Assembly (NCBI RefSeq): GCF_900116405.1
Contig: NZ_FPAQ01000026.1
Span: 1-56,792 of the forward strand
DNA: 56,792 bases
Direction: 5' to 3'
Source: Halomonas saccharevitans
Lineage (GTDB): Bacteria; Pseudomonadota; Gammaproteobacteria; Pseudomonadales; Halomonadaceae
Under the pieces are notes generated by a model, which worked only from the letters and a program-made list of their open reading frames with translations, did not search any database and was not told the DNA's origin. The first letter of the stretch is position 1, and each line of letters opens with the position of its first letter. This document shows positions 28,293-36,281 of this stretch, in pieces. The position numbers and the translations under genes are program-made.

Positions 28293-29051
28293 ATGAACCA
28301 GCAGCAACGCCAGGACGCCATCATCGAGCTGGTCCGCCGCCAGGGCTATGCCAGTATCGAGCAGCTCACAGAGCACTTCACGGTTACCCCGCAGACCATT
28401 CGCCGCGACCTCAACACGCTCTCCACCGAGGGTCGCATCCGACGCGTGCACGGCGGCGCCGGCCTGGAATCGAGCACCGTCAACACGGCCTATTCGACCC
28501 GCAAGACCCTCAACCTGGAAGCCAAGCAGCGCATCGCGACCCTGCTCGCTCGTCACGTGCCCGATCACTCGTCACTGTTCATCAACATCGGCACCAGCAA
28601 CGAGGTGATCGCCGAGGCGCTGCTCGACCACCAGGGGCTCGAGGTCATCACCAACAACCTCAACGTGGCGGCGATCCTCCAGCATAAGGAGGACTTCAAC
28701 GTGATCATCGCCGGCGGCCAGGTGCGTTCGCGGGACGGCGGCATCATCGGCGAGGCCACCATCGACTTCATCAACCAGTTCAAGGTCGACTACGGCATCA
28801 TCGGCATCAGCGGCATCGACGAGGACGGCTCGCTGCTGGAGTTTGACTATCAGGAGGTGCGGGTGGCCCAGGCCATCCTGCGCAACTCCCGGCAGGTGTT
28901 CCTGGCCACCGACCACTCCAAGTTCCGGCGCAACCCGGTGGTCCGCCAGGGCAACCTGGCCCAGCTCGATGCCCTGTTCACCGATCGCGAGCCCCCCGAG
29001 GCGATCATGCGCCTGCTGAAGCAGCACGACGTCGCCCTGCATCTGGCCTGA
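28293..29051 (+). CDS. glpR: DeoR-family glycerol-3-phosphate regulon repressor GlpR
   Basis: 252 residues. The N-terminal helix-turn-helix (residues about 6-60) includes [25 protein letters not shown] and [10 protein letters not shown], the DeoR signature. The C-terminal sensor domain has [23 protein letters not shown] and [28 protein letters not shown], which bind the inducer phosphate. Full length and with a strong ribosome site (AAGGAG, six bases before ATG). Four candidate operators in this window fit its expected target. Placed between glpK and glpD. Confidence 0.95.
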   Translation: MNQQQRQDAIIELVRRQGYASIEQLTEHFTVTPQTIRRDLNTLSTEGRIRRVHGGAGLESSTVNTAYSTRKTLNLEAKQRIATLLARHVPDHSSLFINIGTSNEVIAEALLDHQGLEVITNNLNVAAILQHKEDFNVIIAGGQVRSRDGGIIGEATIDFINQFKVDYGIIGISGIDEDGSLLEFDYQEVRVAQAILRNSRQVFLATDHSKFRRNPVVRQGNLAQLDALFTDREPPEAIMRLLKQHDVALHLA

Positions 29052-29194
29052 GGACCGCCCGGCTCTCCCGAACAAGTTCCGCCCGGCCCTTTCGCCCCTC
29101 ACTCCTGCTGCCAGGCCCCATTCAAGCCCACCCTCCTTGCGTTTATCTCCTTTCCTCCTCCCTCACGTCAGGGGCGAGCACGGCTCGCGCCTTG

Positions 29195-29213
29195 ATGTTC
29201 GCTTTGAATTCAT
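29195..29213. promoter_or_regulatory. Candidate GlpR operator 1 upstream of glpD
   Basis: ATGTTCGCTTTGAATTCAT has a perfect left half and a weak right half with one extra base. It lies two bases from a better site. Confidence 0.4.
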
Positions 29214-29215
29214 CT

Positions 29216-29233
29216 ATTTTCGATTTCGAACAT
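29216..29233. promoter_or_regulatory. GlpR-type operator 2 upstream of glpD
   Basis: ATTTTCGATTTCGAACAT has a perfect right half (CGAACAT) and one mismatch in the left half, with the TTCG-N4-CGAA core complete. It lies 46 bases before the glpD start, where a bound repressor would block the promoter. Confidence 0.65.
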
Positions 29234-29278
29234 CACTGCATTTCATCGCCAGATGTCCGAGTCCGGACGGGAGACCCC

Positions 29279-30856
29279 ATGAGCGACAGGCCAGACGAGG
29301 TACTCGACCTCTTCGTGATCGGCGGCGGCATTAACGGCGCCGGCATCGCCAACGATGCCGCCGGCCGGGGGCTCTCCGTGGGACTCTGCGAGCAGGGGGA
29401 TCTGGCCGGCGCCACCTCCTCCGCCAGCAGCAAGCTGATCCACGGCGGCCTGCGCTATCTGGAGCATCACGAATACCGGCTGGTGCGCGAGGCCCTGCGA
29501 GAACGCGAGGTATTGATGGCCAAGGCGCCCCACATCATCTGGCCGCTGCGCTTCATCCTGCCTCACCGCCCCCACCTGCGCCCGGCCTGGATGCTGCGCG
29601 CCGGGCTGTTCCTCTACGACCACCTGGGCAAGCGCAAGCGGCTGCCGGGCTCCCGAAGCATCCGGCTGGATCACCGGCAGGGCCTCGCCCCCGACATCAC
29701 TCACGGTTTCGAGTACTCGGACTGCTGGGTAGACGACGCCCGCCTGGTGACCCTCAACGCCATCCAGGCCCGAAACCACGGCGCCGAGATCCTGGTGCGA
29801 ACCCGCTGCATCGATGCTCAAGAACGCGACGGGCTCTGGGAGCTCACCCTGGAGGAGACCGAGGGCGGAGCGCGCCTGACGCGCCGCTGCAAAACGCTGG
29901 TCAATGCCGCCGGTCCCTGGGTGGAGAGCGTCGTGCGCGGCCAGGCCCATCGCCACTCCCGCTACGGCGTGCGCCTGATCCAGGGCAGCCACCTGATCGT
30001 GCCGCGCCTGAATCACGACGAGCGGGCCTATATTCTCCAGAACACCGACAAACGCATCGTCTTCGTATTGCCCTATGAGGAGGACTTCAGCCTGATCGGC
30101 ACCACCGATCGGCGCTATGAGGGAGATCCCTCAGGGATCGAGGCCTCCCAGGAGGAGATCGACTATCTGCTCACGGCGGTCAATGCGCACTTTCGCACTC
30201 AGCTGTCACGCGAATCCGTGATCCGCACCTTCTCCGGCGTCAGGCCGCTGTGCGATGACGAGTCGGCCGATCCTTCCGCCATGACCCGCGACTACACACT
30301 CGACCTGGACACCCACGGCGCGCCGCTGCTGTCGGTCTTCGGCGGCAAGATCACTACCTATCGCAAGCTGGCCGAGGCGGCACTCGAGGCGCTCTCGCCG
30401 CATCTGCCCAAGATGCGGCCTGACTGGACCGCCGAGGCGCTGCTGCCGGGGGGAGAGATCGGCGACCAGGCCGCCTTCGAGACCAGACTGCTCGCCGACT
30501 ATCCCTACCTGGACACCGGCCAGGCACGGCGATTCGCCCGGACCTACGGCACCCTGTGCCGGGAGTTCCTCGACGGCCGGGACTCCCAGGCGGCGCTGGG
30601 CGAGGCCTTCGGGGCCGGCCTGACCGCCGCCGAGGTCGACTACCTGGTCGAGCGGGAGTGGGCGCGCAGCGCCGAGGACATCCTGTGGCGGCGCACCAAG
30701 CTGGCTCTGCGCCTCACCGCCAGTGAACAACAGCGGCTGGCCGACTATCTCGAAGCCGCGACGGCAAACGGAACGACTCGCCCTTCGCCGACGGGAGCGA
30801 GCCCTCGCCGCACACCGCCTGAACGGGCGGCGAGCGGCTCATCGCGAGGCTCATAG
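29279..30856 (+). CDS. glpD: Aerobic glycerol-3-phosphate dehydrogenase GlpD
   Basis: A 525-residue FAD enzyme of the inner membrane that oxidises glycerol-3-phosphate and reduces quinone. VIGGGINGAGIANDAAGRGL is the FAD loop, SSASSKLIHGGLRYLEHHEYRLV follows as in E. coli GlpD, with VNAAGPWVE, GTTDRRYEGDP, GVRPLCDDE and SVFGGKITTYRKLAE later. The tail after about 505 is Gly/Ser/Pro-rich and not conserved. GGGAG lies five bases before ATG 29279; an in-frame TTG at 29192 would run through the operators and is unlikely. Two GlpR-type sites precede it. Confidence 0.96.
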   Translation: MSDRPDEVLDLFVIGGGINGAGIANDAAGRGLSVGLCEQGDLAGATSSASSKLIHGGLRYLEHHEYRLVREALREREVLMAKAPHIIWPLRFILPHRPHLRPAWMLRAGLFLYDHLGKRKRLPGSRSIRLDHRQGLAPDITHGFEYSDCWVDDARLVTLNAIQARNHGAEILVRTRCIDAQERDGLWELTLEETEGGARLTRRCKTLVNAAGPWVESVVRGQAHRHSRYGVRLIQGSHLIVPRLNHDERAYILQNTDKRIVFVLPYEEDFSLIGTTDRRYEGDPSGIEASQEEIDYLLTAVNAHFRTQLSRESVIRTFSGVRPLCDDESADPSAMTRDYTLDLDTHGAPLLSVFGGKITTYRKLAEAALEALSPHLPKMRPDWTAEALLPGGEIGDQAAFETRLLADYPYLDTGQARRFARTYGTLCREFLDGRDSQAALGEAFGAGLTAAEVDYLVEREWARSAEDILWRRTKLALRLTASEQQRLADYLEAATANGTTRPSPTGASPRRTPPERAASGSSRGS

Positions 30857-30862
30857 CGGGAC

Positions 30863-31450
30863 TTATAGCGAGGTGATACTGGCCGGCGCCAGGGGTTCAC
30901 GCTCCCGGTGAAGGCTCAGTTCGCGCCCCTCCAGGGCAGTCAGCAGGATCTGCAGCGGGTCGCCATGGCTGACCAGCATAATCGTCTCGTCGTGATAATG
31001 ACGCTCCAGCTCGTCGATCACCGCGCGCATGCGTGCCGCGACCTCGGAGACGGCCTCGACACCGCCCTGGCGATGGGTCGGGTCCTTTGCATCGCGTGCC
31101 CAGACCTTGGCATAGCGATCATCACTCTGCCCCTCGAACTCGCCGAAATGGCGCTCCCTCAGGCGCGGTTCGAGAGTGCGCGTCAGGTCGAAATGCGCGG
31201 CGACGCGCTCGGCGGTCTCGGCGGTGCGCAGGAAGTCTGAATGCAGGATGCGCTGGGGCCTTGCCCAGCGCCAGTCGGCCAGCAGGGTGTCGAGCTGGGC
31301 GCACCCTCGGGGGGAGAGGCCGAAGCCCGTCAGACCGAGCGCCGGCGAGCTGATGATCCGCCCCTCCTGGTTGGCTTGACTGTGGCCGTGGCGCATCAGG
31401 AGGTAGTGATTGCGCCAGGTGCCGTCGACGGGGGGGAAAGTGTTTGACAT
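30863..31450 (-). CDS. Histidine phosphatase family protein
   Basis: A 195-residue phosphoglycerate-mutase-like cytoplasmic protein with no signal peptide. The catalytic LMRHGHSQANQEG is near residue 19, the second conserved His is in LVSHGDPLQ, and ERHFGEFEGQ carries the acid region. The substrate cannot be read from sequence; small phosphorylated metabolites are usual. It is convergent with glpD (six-base gap) and divergent from the phnD gene, sharing a 123-base control region that contains a weak GlpR-like site. ATG 31450 was preferred over a TTG at 31495. Confidence 0.8.
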   Translation of the reverse strand: MSNTFPPVDGTWRNHYLLMRHGHSQANQEGRIISSPALGLTGFGLSPRGCAQLDTLLADWRWARPQRILHSDFLRTAETAERVAAHFDLTRTLEPRLRERHFGEFEGQSDDRYAKVWARDAKDPTHRQGGVEAVSEVAARMRAVIDELERHYHDETIMLVSHGDPLQILLTALEGRELSLHREREPLAPASITSL

Positions 31451-31512
31451 GGTTTTGTGACAAACCCTAGATTGAAGGAGGTTATTCGGAATCAATCATC
31501 GTAAGCTCATAG

Positions 31513-31530
31513 ATGTCGATATCCGAACAT
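31513..31530. promoter_or_regulatory. Weak GlpR-like site before phnD and the histidine phosphatase
   Basis: ATGTCGATATCCGAACAT has a perfect right half (CGAACAT) but a left half that is shifted by one base (ATGTCG for ATGTTCG). It sits 43 bases before the phnD start, in the divergent control region. Confidence 0.35.
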
Positions 31531-31573
31531 GCAGTACAACACATGCTTTAGAACAATAATCGTGAGGCACGCC

Positions 31574-32575
31574 ATGATCTACCCCTCCGCTCGACCCGGA
31601 AAACTCCCGCTCGTCCCCCTCGCCCTCTCCACGCTGCTGCCGCTGGCCATGCTGGCGAGCCAGGCGCAGGCCCAGGAGGCGTGCGAGCGCGGTGCCCTGG
31701 CCGACATCTACTGCGACGAGAACGGTGATATGGTCGCCGATCGGCCCGCAGACGAGTCCGAATGGGCCAACCCCGACACGCTGATCTTCGCCTACACCCC
31801 GGTCGAGGATCCGGCCATTTACTCCGATATCTGGCAGCCGTTCATCGAGCACCTCGAAGAGGTCACCGATCGCGACGTGCGCTTCTTCGCCGTGCAGTCC
31901 AACTCGGCTCAGGTCGAGGCCATGCGCAGCGGCCGCCTGCACATCGCCGGCTTCTCCACCGGCCCTACGCCCTTCGCCGTCAACCTGGCGGGCGCCGTGC
32001 CCTTCGCGCTGATGGGCTCGGACGACGGACGCTTCGGCTACACCCTGCAGCTCTATACCCACGTCGATTCCGGCATCGACGAGATGGAGGACCTCGAGGG
32101 CAAACGCGTCGCCCACACCTCGCCGACCTCCAACTCCGGCAACCAGGCCCCCAGGGCGCTCTTCCCGGAGATGGGCATCGTGCCCGGCGAGGACTACGAG
32201 GTGGTCTACTCCGGCAGCCACGACCAGTCCATGCTCGGCGTGGTGGCCCAGGACTACGACGCCGCTCCGGTGGCCTCGGAGGTGGTCGATCGCATGGCCG
32301 CCCGCGGCCTCTATGACCCGGAAGACGTCAAGATCATCTACGAGTCCGACAGCTTCCCGACCACCTCCTACAACTACGCCTACAACCTGCATCCGGACCT
32401 GGTCGAGAAGATCGAGGAGGCCTTCTTCAGCTTCGACTTCGCGGGCACCGAGCTCGGTGAGGAGTTCGAGGGCGTCGAGAAATTCATCCCCATCAACTAC
32501 CAGGACAACTGGAAGGTCATCCGCACCATCCAGAGTGCCAACGGCGTCGAGTACACGCCCGACAACCTCCAGTAA
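31574..32575 (+). CDS. PhnD-type phosphonate/phosphate-analogue binding protein
   Basis: A 333-residue exported binding protein. Residues 1-33 form a signal peptide ending ASQAQA. The mature part has the PhnD fold marks: FAYTPVEDP, the RLHIAGFSTGP strand, and HTSPTSNSGNQAP, the serine/threonine loop that holds the phosphonate or phosphite oxyanion in the family. Family ligands include 2-aminoethylphosphonate, phosphite, hypophosphite and phosphate, so the true ligand is open. GAGG lies seven bases before ATG 31574. It is followed by ATPase and two permeases on the same strand. Confidence 0.82.
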   Translation: MIYPSARPGKLPLVPLALSTLLPLAMLASQAQAQEACERGALADIYCDENGDMVADRPADESEWANPDTLIFAYTPVEDPAIYSDIWQPFIEHLEEVTDRDVRFFAVQSNSAQVEAMRSGRLHIAGFSTGPTPFAVNLAGAVPFALMGSDDGRFGYTLQLYTHVDSGIDEMEDLEGKRVAHTSPTSNSGNQAPRALFPEMGIVPGEDYEVVYSGSHDQSMLGVVAQDYDAAPVASEVVDRMAARGLYDPEDVKIIYESDSFPTTSYNYAYNLHPDLVEKIEEAFFSFDFAGTELGEEFEGVEKFIPINYQDNWKVIRTIQSANGVEYTPDNLQ

Positions 32576-32590
32576 CCTTCGCGAGTCAGC

Positions 32591-32619
32591 GGCGCCGGCC
32601 TTCTCGGAAGGCCGGCGCC
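32591..32619 (+). terminator. Hairpin between the binding-protein and ATPase genes
   Basis: A perfect 13-base-pair stem (32591-32603 with 32607-32619) with a three-base loop starts 15 bases past the phnD-like stop. There is no T tract. Such hairpins commonly protect the binding-protein message so that it is made in excess over the membrane parts. Confidence 0.6.
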
Positions 32620-32653
32620 GTCGTCTTGGTGACCCTTTCTCGACGGACCCCCC

Positions 32654-33448
32654 ATGCTAGAGATATCCAACCTGATCAAGCGCTACGGTCGTGACGAACC
32701 GGTACTCAAGGGGCTCGACCTGACCGTCGACGGCAATAGCGTCGTCTCCATCGTGGGCGCCTCAGGCGCCGGCAAGAGCACCATGCTGCGCTGCATAAAC
32801 CGCTTGGTGGAACCCACCTCGGGCTCGATCAAGCTCAACGGTACCGAACTGGTCACGCTGCGCCATGGCGAGCTGCGGCGCGCTCGACGCAAGATCGGCA
32901 TGGTCTTCCAGGGCTTCAACCTGATCGACCGCCTCACCGTGATGGAGAACGTGCTGGCCGGACGGCTCGGCTACGTCAACCTGTTCCAGGCCATCACACG
33001 CCGCTACCCGGCGTCTGACATCGAGCGCGCCTTCGTGCTGATGGAGCGCGTGGGCATCGCCCACTATGCCAACAAGCGCGCCGACGAGCTCTCCGGCGGC
33101 GAGCGCCAGCGCGTCGGCGTGGTGCGGGCGCTGATGCAGGAGCCCGAGGTGCTGCTCGCCGACGAGCCGACCGCCTCGCTGGATCCGCGCACCTCCGAGC
33201 AGATCATGGTGCTGCTGCAGAGCCTGGCGAGCGAGCTGTCGCTGCCGGTGCTGATCAACATCCACAACGTGGCGCAGGCCAGGACCTACACCGACCGCAT
33301 CGTCGGGCTGCGCCACGGCACGATGATCTTCGACGGGGCCCCTTCTGACTTCGACAAGGACGCCCTGGAAGCCATCTACGGCGGCATCGAGGCGCCCGAG
33401 GACGAGGCGGCTCCACCGCCCGAGGAGGTGCGCGATGGCCAGGCCTGA
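32654..33448 (+). CDS. PhnC-type ABC transporter ATPase
   Basis: 264 residues. Walker A is GASGAGKST near residue 37, the signature LSGGERQR, Walker B VLLADEPTASLD, and the switch region reads LINIHNVAQA, where His is present. The RRKIGMVFQGFNLIDRLTVMENVLAGRLGY stretch is typical of PhnC. The C-terminus is short and acidic/proline-rich. It overlaps the first permease gene by 14 bases. Confidence 0.9.
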   Translation: MLEISNLIKRYGRDEPVLKGLDLTVDGNSVVSIVGASGAGKSTMLRCINRLVEPTSGSIKLNGTELVTLRHGELRRARRKIGMVFQGFNLIDRLTVMENVLAGRLGYVNLFQAITRRYPASDIERAFVLMERVGIAHYANKRADELSGGERQRVGVVRALMQEPEVLLADEPTASLDPRTSEQIMVLLQSLASELSLPVLINIHNVAQARTYTDRIVGLRHGTMIFDGAPSDFDKDALEAIYGGIEAPEDEAAPPPEEVRDGQA

Positions 33449-34253
33449 TAACGAGGAGATCCCCGGCACGCCGCGCACCTGGCGCAAGCCGCCCTTCATC
33501 GCCAACCCGCTGGTGCGCTATGGGCTACTGGTGGTACTGGCGGCCTACCTGGTCTGGGCCTTCGGCAGCCTGCCGTTCAACTGGGAGCGGATCAGCGAGG
33601 GGTTGCCGCGGGCGGCGCGCATCTTCGGCGGCGGCTTCCCCCCCACCCTGTCGCGCTTCGACCTGCTGCTCACCGGCTTCACCGAGAGCCTGCAGATCGC
33701 CATCCTGGCCACCCTGCTCGGCGTACTGCTGTCGGTGCCCTTCGCGGTGATGGCGGCGCGCAACATCGCGCCGCTGCCGATCTACCTGCTGGGGCGCGCG
33801 GTGATCATCATCTCGCGCAGCTTCCACCCGGTGATCGTCGCCATCCTGTTCGTGGCGGCGGTCGGCTTCGGCCCGCTGGCGGGGATCCTGACGCTGACCC
33901 TCTACTCCATCGGCTTCGTCGGCAAGCTGCTCGCCGAGGAGATCGAGGAGATCGACTGGGGGCAGGTGGAGGCCATGCGCTCCACCGGGGCCGGCTATCT
34001 GGCGACGCTGTACTACGCCGTCTTTCCGCAGATCCTGCCCCGCCAGGTGGGGCTCTCCATGTATCAGCTCGACAGCAACCTGCGGGCCTCCGCGGTAGTG
34101 GGCATCGTGGGGGCCGGCGGCATCGGCAGCACCCTGATGAATGCCTTCGGGCGCTACGACTATGACTTTGCCTTCGCCATCCTGCTGGTGATCATCGCGG
34201 TGATCCTGGCCAGCGAGGGCGTGAGCGGCTGGGTGAGGAAGAAGATATGGTAG
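33435..34253 (+). CDS. PhnE-type ABC permease, first copy
   Basis: A 272-residue permease with about five to six membrane segments. The conserved cytoplasmic loop is EEIEEIDWGQVEAMRSTGAGY, followed by RQVGLSMYQLDSNLRASAVVGIVGAGGIG, typical of PhnE. GAGGAGG lies just before the ATG, inside the phnC-like end. It overlaps the second permease gene by seven bases. Confidence 0.88.
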   Translation: MARPDNEEIPGTPRTWRKPPFIANPLVRYGLLVVLAAYLVWAFGSLPFNWERISEGLPRAARIFGGGFPPTLSRFDLLLTGFTESLQIAILATLLGVLLSVPFAVMAARNIAPLPIYLLGRAVIIISRSFHPVIVAILFVAAVGFGPLAGILTLTLYSIGFVGKLLAEEIEEIDWGQVEAMRSTGAGYLATLYYAVFPQILPRQVGLSMYQLDSNLRASAVVGIVGAGGIGSTLMNAFGRYDYDFAFAILLVIIAVILASEGVSGWVRKKIW

Positions 34254-35056
34254 ATGATGCCGACCTGTTGGCCGATCGCATCTGGCGACGGCACAACCCG
34301 AAAGAGCAGCTGATCCGCTATGGCGTGATGCTGCTGACCCTGATGGTGGTCGTCTGGGCGGTGCGCGACATCGACATCTTCTGGCCCTGGGTGTGGGACG
34401 CGCCCAACCAGATCTCGAGCCTGGGGGCACGCATGTGGCCGCCCGACCCGAGCCGGCTCGGCGAGATCGTCGATGCCATGATCGAGACGGTGCATATCGC
34501 CACCCTGGCGACGATGCTGACCATCTTCATCGCCCTGCCGGTCTCCTACATCGCCGCCCAGAACACCACCCCTAACCGCGCCTGCCTGTGGCTGGGGCGC
34601 TTCATCCTGGTCTCCAGCCGCTCGGTGAACACCATCATCTGGGCGCTGCTGTTCGTGGCGATCTTCGGCCCCGGCGTGCTGGCGGGCATACTCGCCATCA
34701 TGTTTCGCTCGGTGGGCTTCATCGGCAAGCTGATGGGCGAGGCGATTGAGGAGATCGACCGTCGCCCGGTGGAGGCCATGGAGGCCACCGGTGCGTCCAA
34801 GGCCAAGGTGATCGCCTACGCGGTGGTGCCCCAGGTGATGCCGGCGTTCTTCGCCATCGTCATCCTGCGCTGGGACATCAACATCCGCGAGTCCACGGTG
34901 CTGGGGCTGGTGGGCGCCGGCGGCATCGGGGTGATCCTGCAGGGCTCCATCGACACCTTCGCCTGGCCCACCGTGGCGACGATCCTGATCGCCATCATCG
35001 CGCTGGTACTGGTCGGCGAGGCGGTGACCGGCCTCTTGCGCCGCAAGGCGCTCTAG
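34247..35056 (+). CDS. PhnE-type ABC permease, second copy
   Basis: A 269-residue permease related to its neighbour: the same loop (GEAIEEIDRRPVEAMEATGAS) and INIRESTVLGLVGAGGIGVIL. The pair is likely to form a heterodimeric channel, as in PhnCDE1E2 systems, rather than the homodimer of E. coli PhnE. It is the last transporter gene; 85 bases separate it from the next gene. Confidence 0.88.
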   Translation: MVDDADLLADRIWRRHNPKEQLIRYGVMLLTLMVVVWAVRDIDIFWPWVWDAPNQISSLGARMWPPDPSRLGEIVDAMIETVHIATLATMLTIFIALPVSYIAAQNTTPNRACLWLGRFILVSSRSVNTIIWALLFVAIFGPGVLAGILAIMFRSVGFIGKLMGEAIEEIDRRPVEAMEATGASKAKVIAYAVVPQVMPAFFAIVILRWDINIRESTVLGLVGAGGIGVILQGSIDTFAWPTVATILIAIIALVLVGEAVTGLLRRKAL

Positions 35057-35141
35057 AAATTCATCACCAGCCATTCACGGCCGCTGACCTCCGGCGTAGG
35101 CTCGTCTCAGGACGTTACCGAGACCACAAGGAGGTCATGCC

Positions 35142-36206
35142 GTGCTCTCGATTCTGCTTGCCGTGGTCGCCATCGCGTTGTTGGCGACTACCCTCCTGCC
35201 CCGCCTGCCGCTGACCTGGTGGGTCGTGCGCATCTGCGAGTTCCCGCGACTGCAGTTCGCCGCGCTGGCGACCCTGGTCGCGGGCCTCGCTCCGCTGACC
35301 GCGCCGCCGTGGTCATGGTGGAGTCTCGGTGCGAGCCTCGCCACCCTCGGCCTTCAGGCGAGTCGCATCCTGCCCTGGACGCCGCTCTGGCCCCGCCAGG
35401 TGAAGCGTACCGAGCCCGGTCAGGAGCCACGCTGCCTGACGCTGCTGATCGCCAACGTGCTCACCAGCAACCGCCACGCCGAGACGCTCATCGGCCTAAT
35501 CCATGAACATCGGCCCGACCTGGTGCTCACCCTGGAGTCCGACGCCTGGTGGCAGGCGCAGCTAGACGAGGCCTTGAATGAGGACTGGCCCCATGCGGTG
35601 CGGGTGCCGCTGGACAATCTCTACGGCATGCACCTCTATTCGAGGCGACGGCTGGTCGACCCCGACGTCCAGTGGTTGATCCAGCCCGATATCCCCTCGA
35701 TCCATACCGGCGTCACGCTTGAGAGCGGGGATGTCATCCGCCTGCATGCCCTGCACCCTCGCCCGCCGGCGCCCGGTGAGAGCGAGGAGTCGCTATGGCG
35801 CGATGCGGAGCTGCTGCTGGTGGGCAAGGCGATTCACGAACATCCCGAACCTACCCTGGTGGCCGGCGACCTCAACGACGTGGCCTGGTCACGCACCACG
35901 CGACTCTTCTGCCGGGTCAGCGGCATGCTCGACCCGCGGCGCGGGCGCGGCATGTTCAGCACCTTCCATGCCCGCTATCCGCTGCTGCGCTGGCCGCTGG
36001 ACCATGTCTTCGTGAGCGAACATTTCACCCTGAAGGCCATGCGCCGCCTTCCCCACATCGGCTCCGACCACTTCCCGATGCTGGCGACCCTCTGCTATCG
36101 CCCCGCTCGCGCCGACGAACACGAGACTCCCGAGGCCGATGGTAAAGAGCATCAGGACGCCCGGGAAACCATTCACGAAGGCAGAGAAAGAGAGCAGAAG
36201 CCGTAA
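35142..36206 (+). CDS. Membrane-anchored endonuclease/exonuclease/phosphatase-fold protein
   Basis: 354 residues. Three hydrophobic segments (about 1-20, 38-55 and 58-75) anchor it, and an EEP catalytic domain follows from about residue 97. Domain marks are LLIANVLTSNR (metal Asn), LVLTLESDAWW (Glu), a central His in LHALHPRPP, VAGDLNDVAW (Asp/Asn), PLDHVFVS and GSDHFPM, the full active-site set. Members act on nucleic acids, phospholipids or phosphoinositide-like esters; the substrate here is unknown. The start is GTG 35142 with a perfect AAGGAGG at seven-base spacing. The tail (330-354) is Glu/Arg/His-rich. It follows the Phn-type importer on the same strand. Confidence 0.8.
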   Translation: MLSILLAVVAIALLATTLLPRLPLTWWVVRICEFPRLQFAALATLVAGLAPLTAPPWSWWSLGASLATLGLQASRILPWTPLWPRQVKRTEPGQEPRCLTLLIANVLTSNRHAETLIGLIHEHRPDLVLTLESDAWWQAQLDEALNEDWPHAVRVPLDNLYGMHLYSRRRLVDPDVQWLIQPDIPSIHTGVTLESGDVIRLHALHPRPPAPGESEESLWRDAELLLVGKAIHEHPEPTLVAGDLNDVAWSRTTRLFCRVSGMLDPRRGRGMFSTFHARYPLLRWPLDHVFVSEHFTLKAMRRLPHIGSDHFPMLATLCYRPARADEHETPEADGKEHQDARETIHEGREREQKP

Positions 36207-36266
36207 GCCAATACACGACCACCGGCCACGCCAATGGCAGCGGTCTTTCTTGTAGCTTACGGCTTC
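36197..36266. terminator. Long-spaced inverted repeat between convergent genes
   Basis: GAAGCCGTAAGC (36197-36208) and GCTTACGGCTTC (36255-36266) are perfect 12-base inverted repeats that span the stop of the EEP gene. The 46-base loop contains a second possible stem (ACCG..CGGT). It may serve as a bidirectional terminator for this gene and fumC, though no T tract stands in the classic place. Confidence 0.4.
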
Positions 36267-36281
36267 GTGCGCGGTCCGGGC

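Noticed and set aside
31451..31573. Pho box before the Phn-type genes
   Set aside because: TGTCA repeats are present on the minus strand but 13 bases apart rather than the 11 expected, so PhoB control is not supported.
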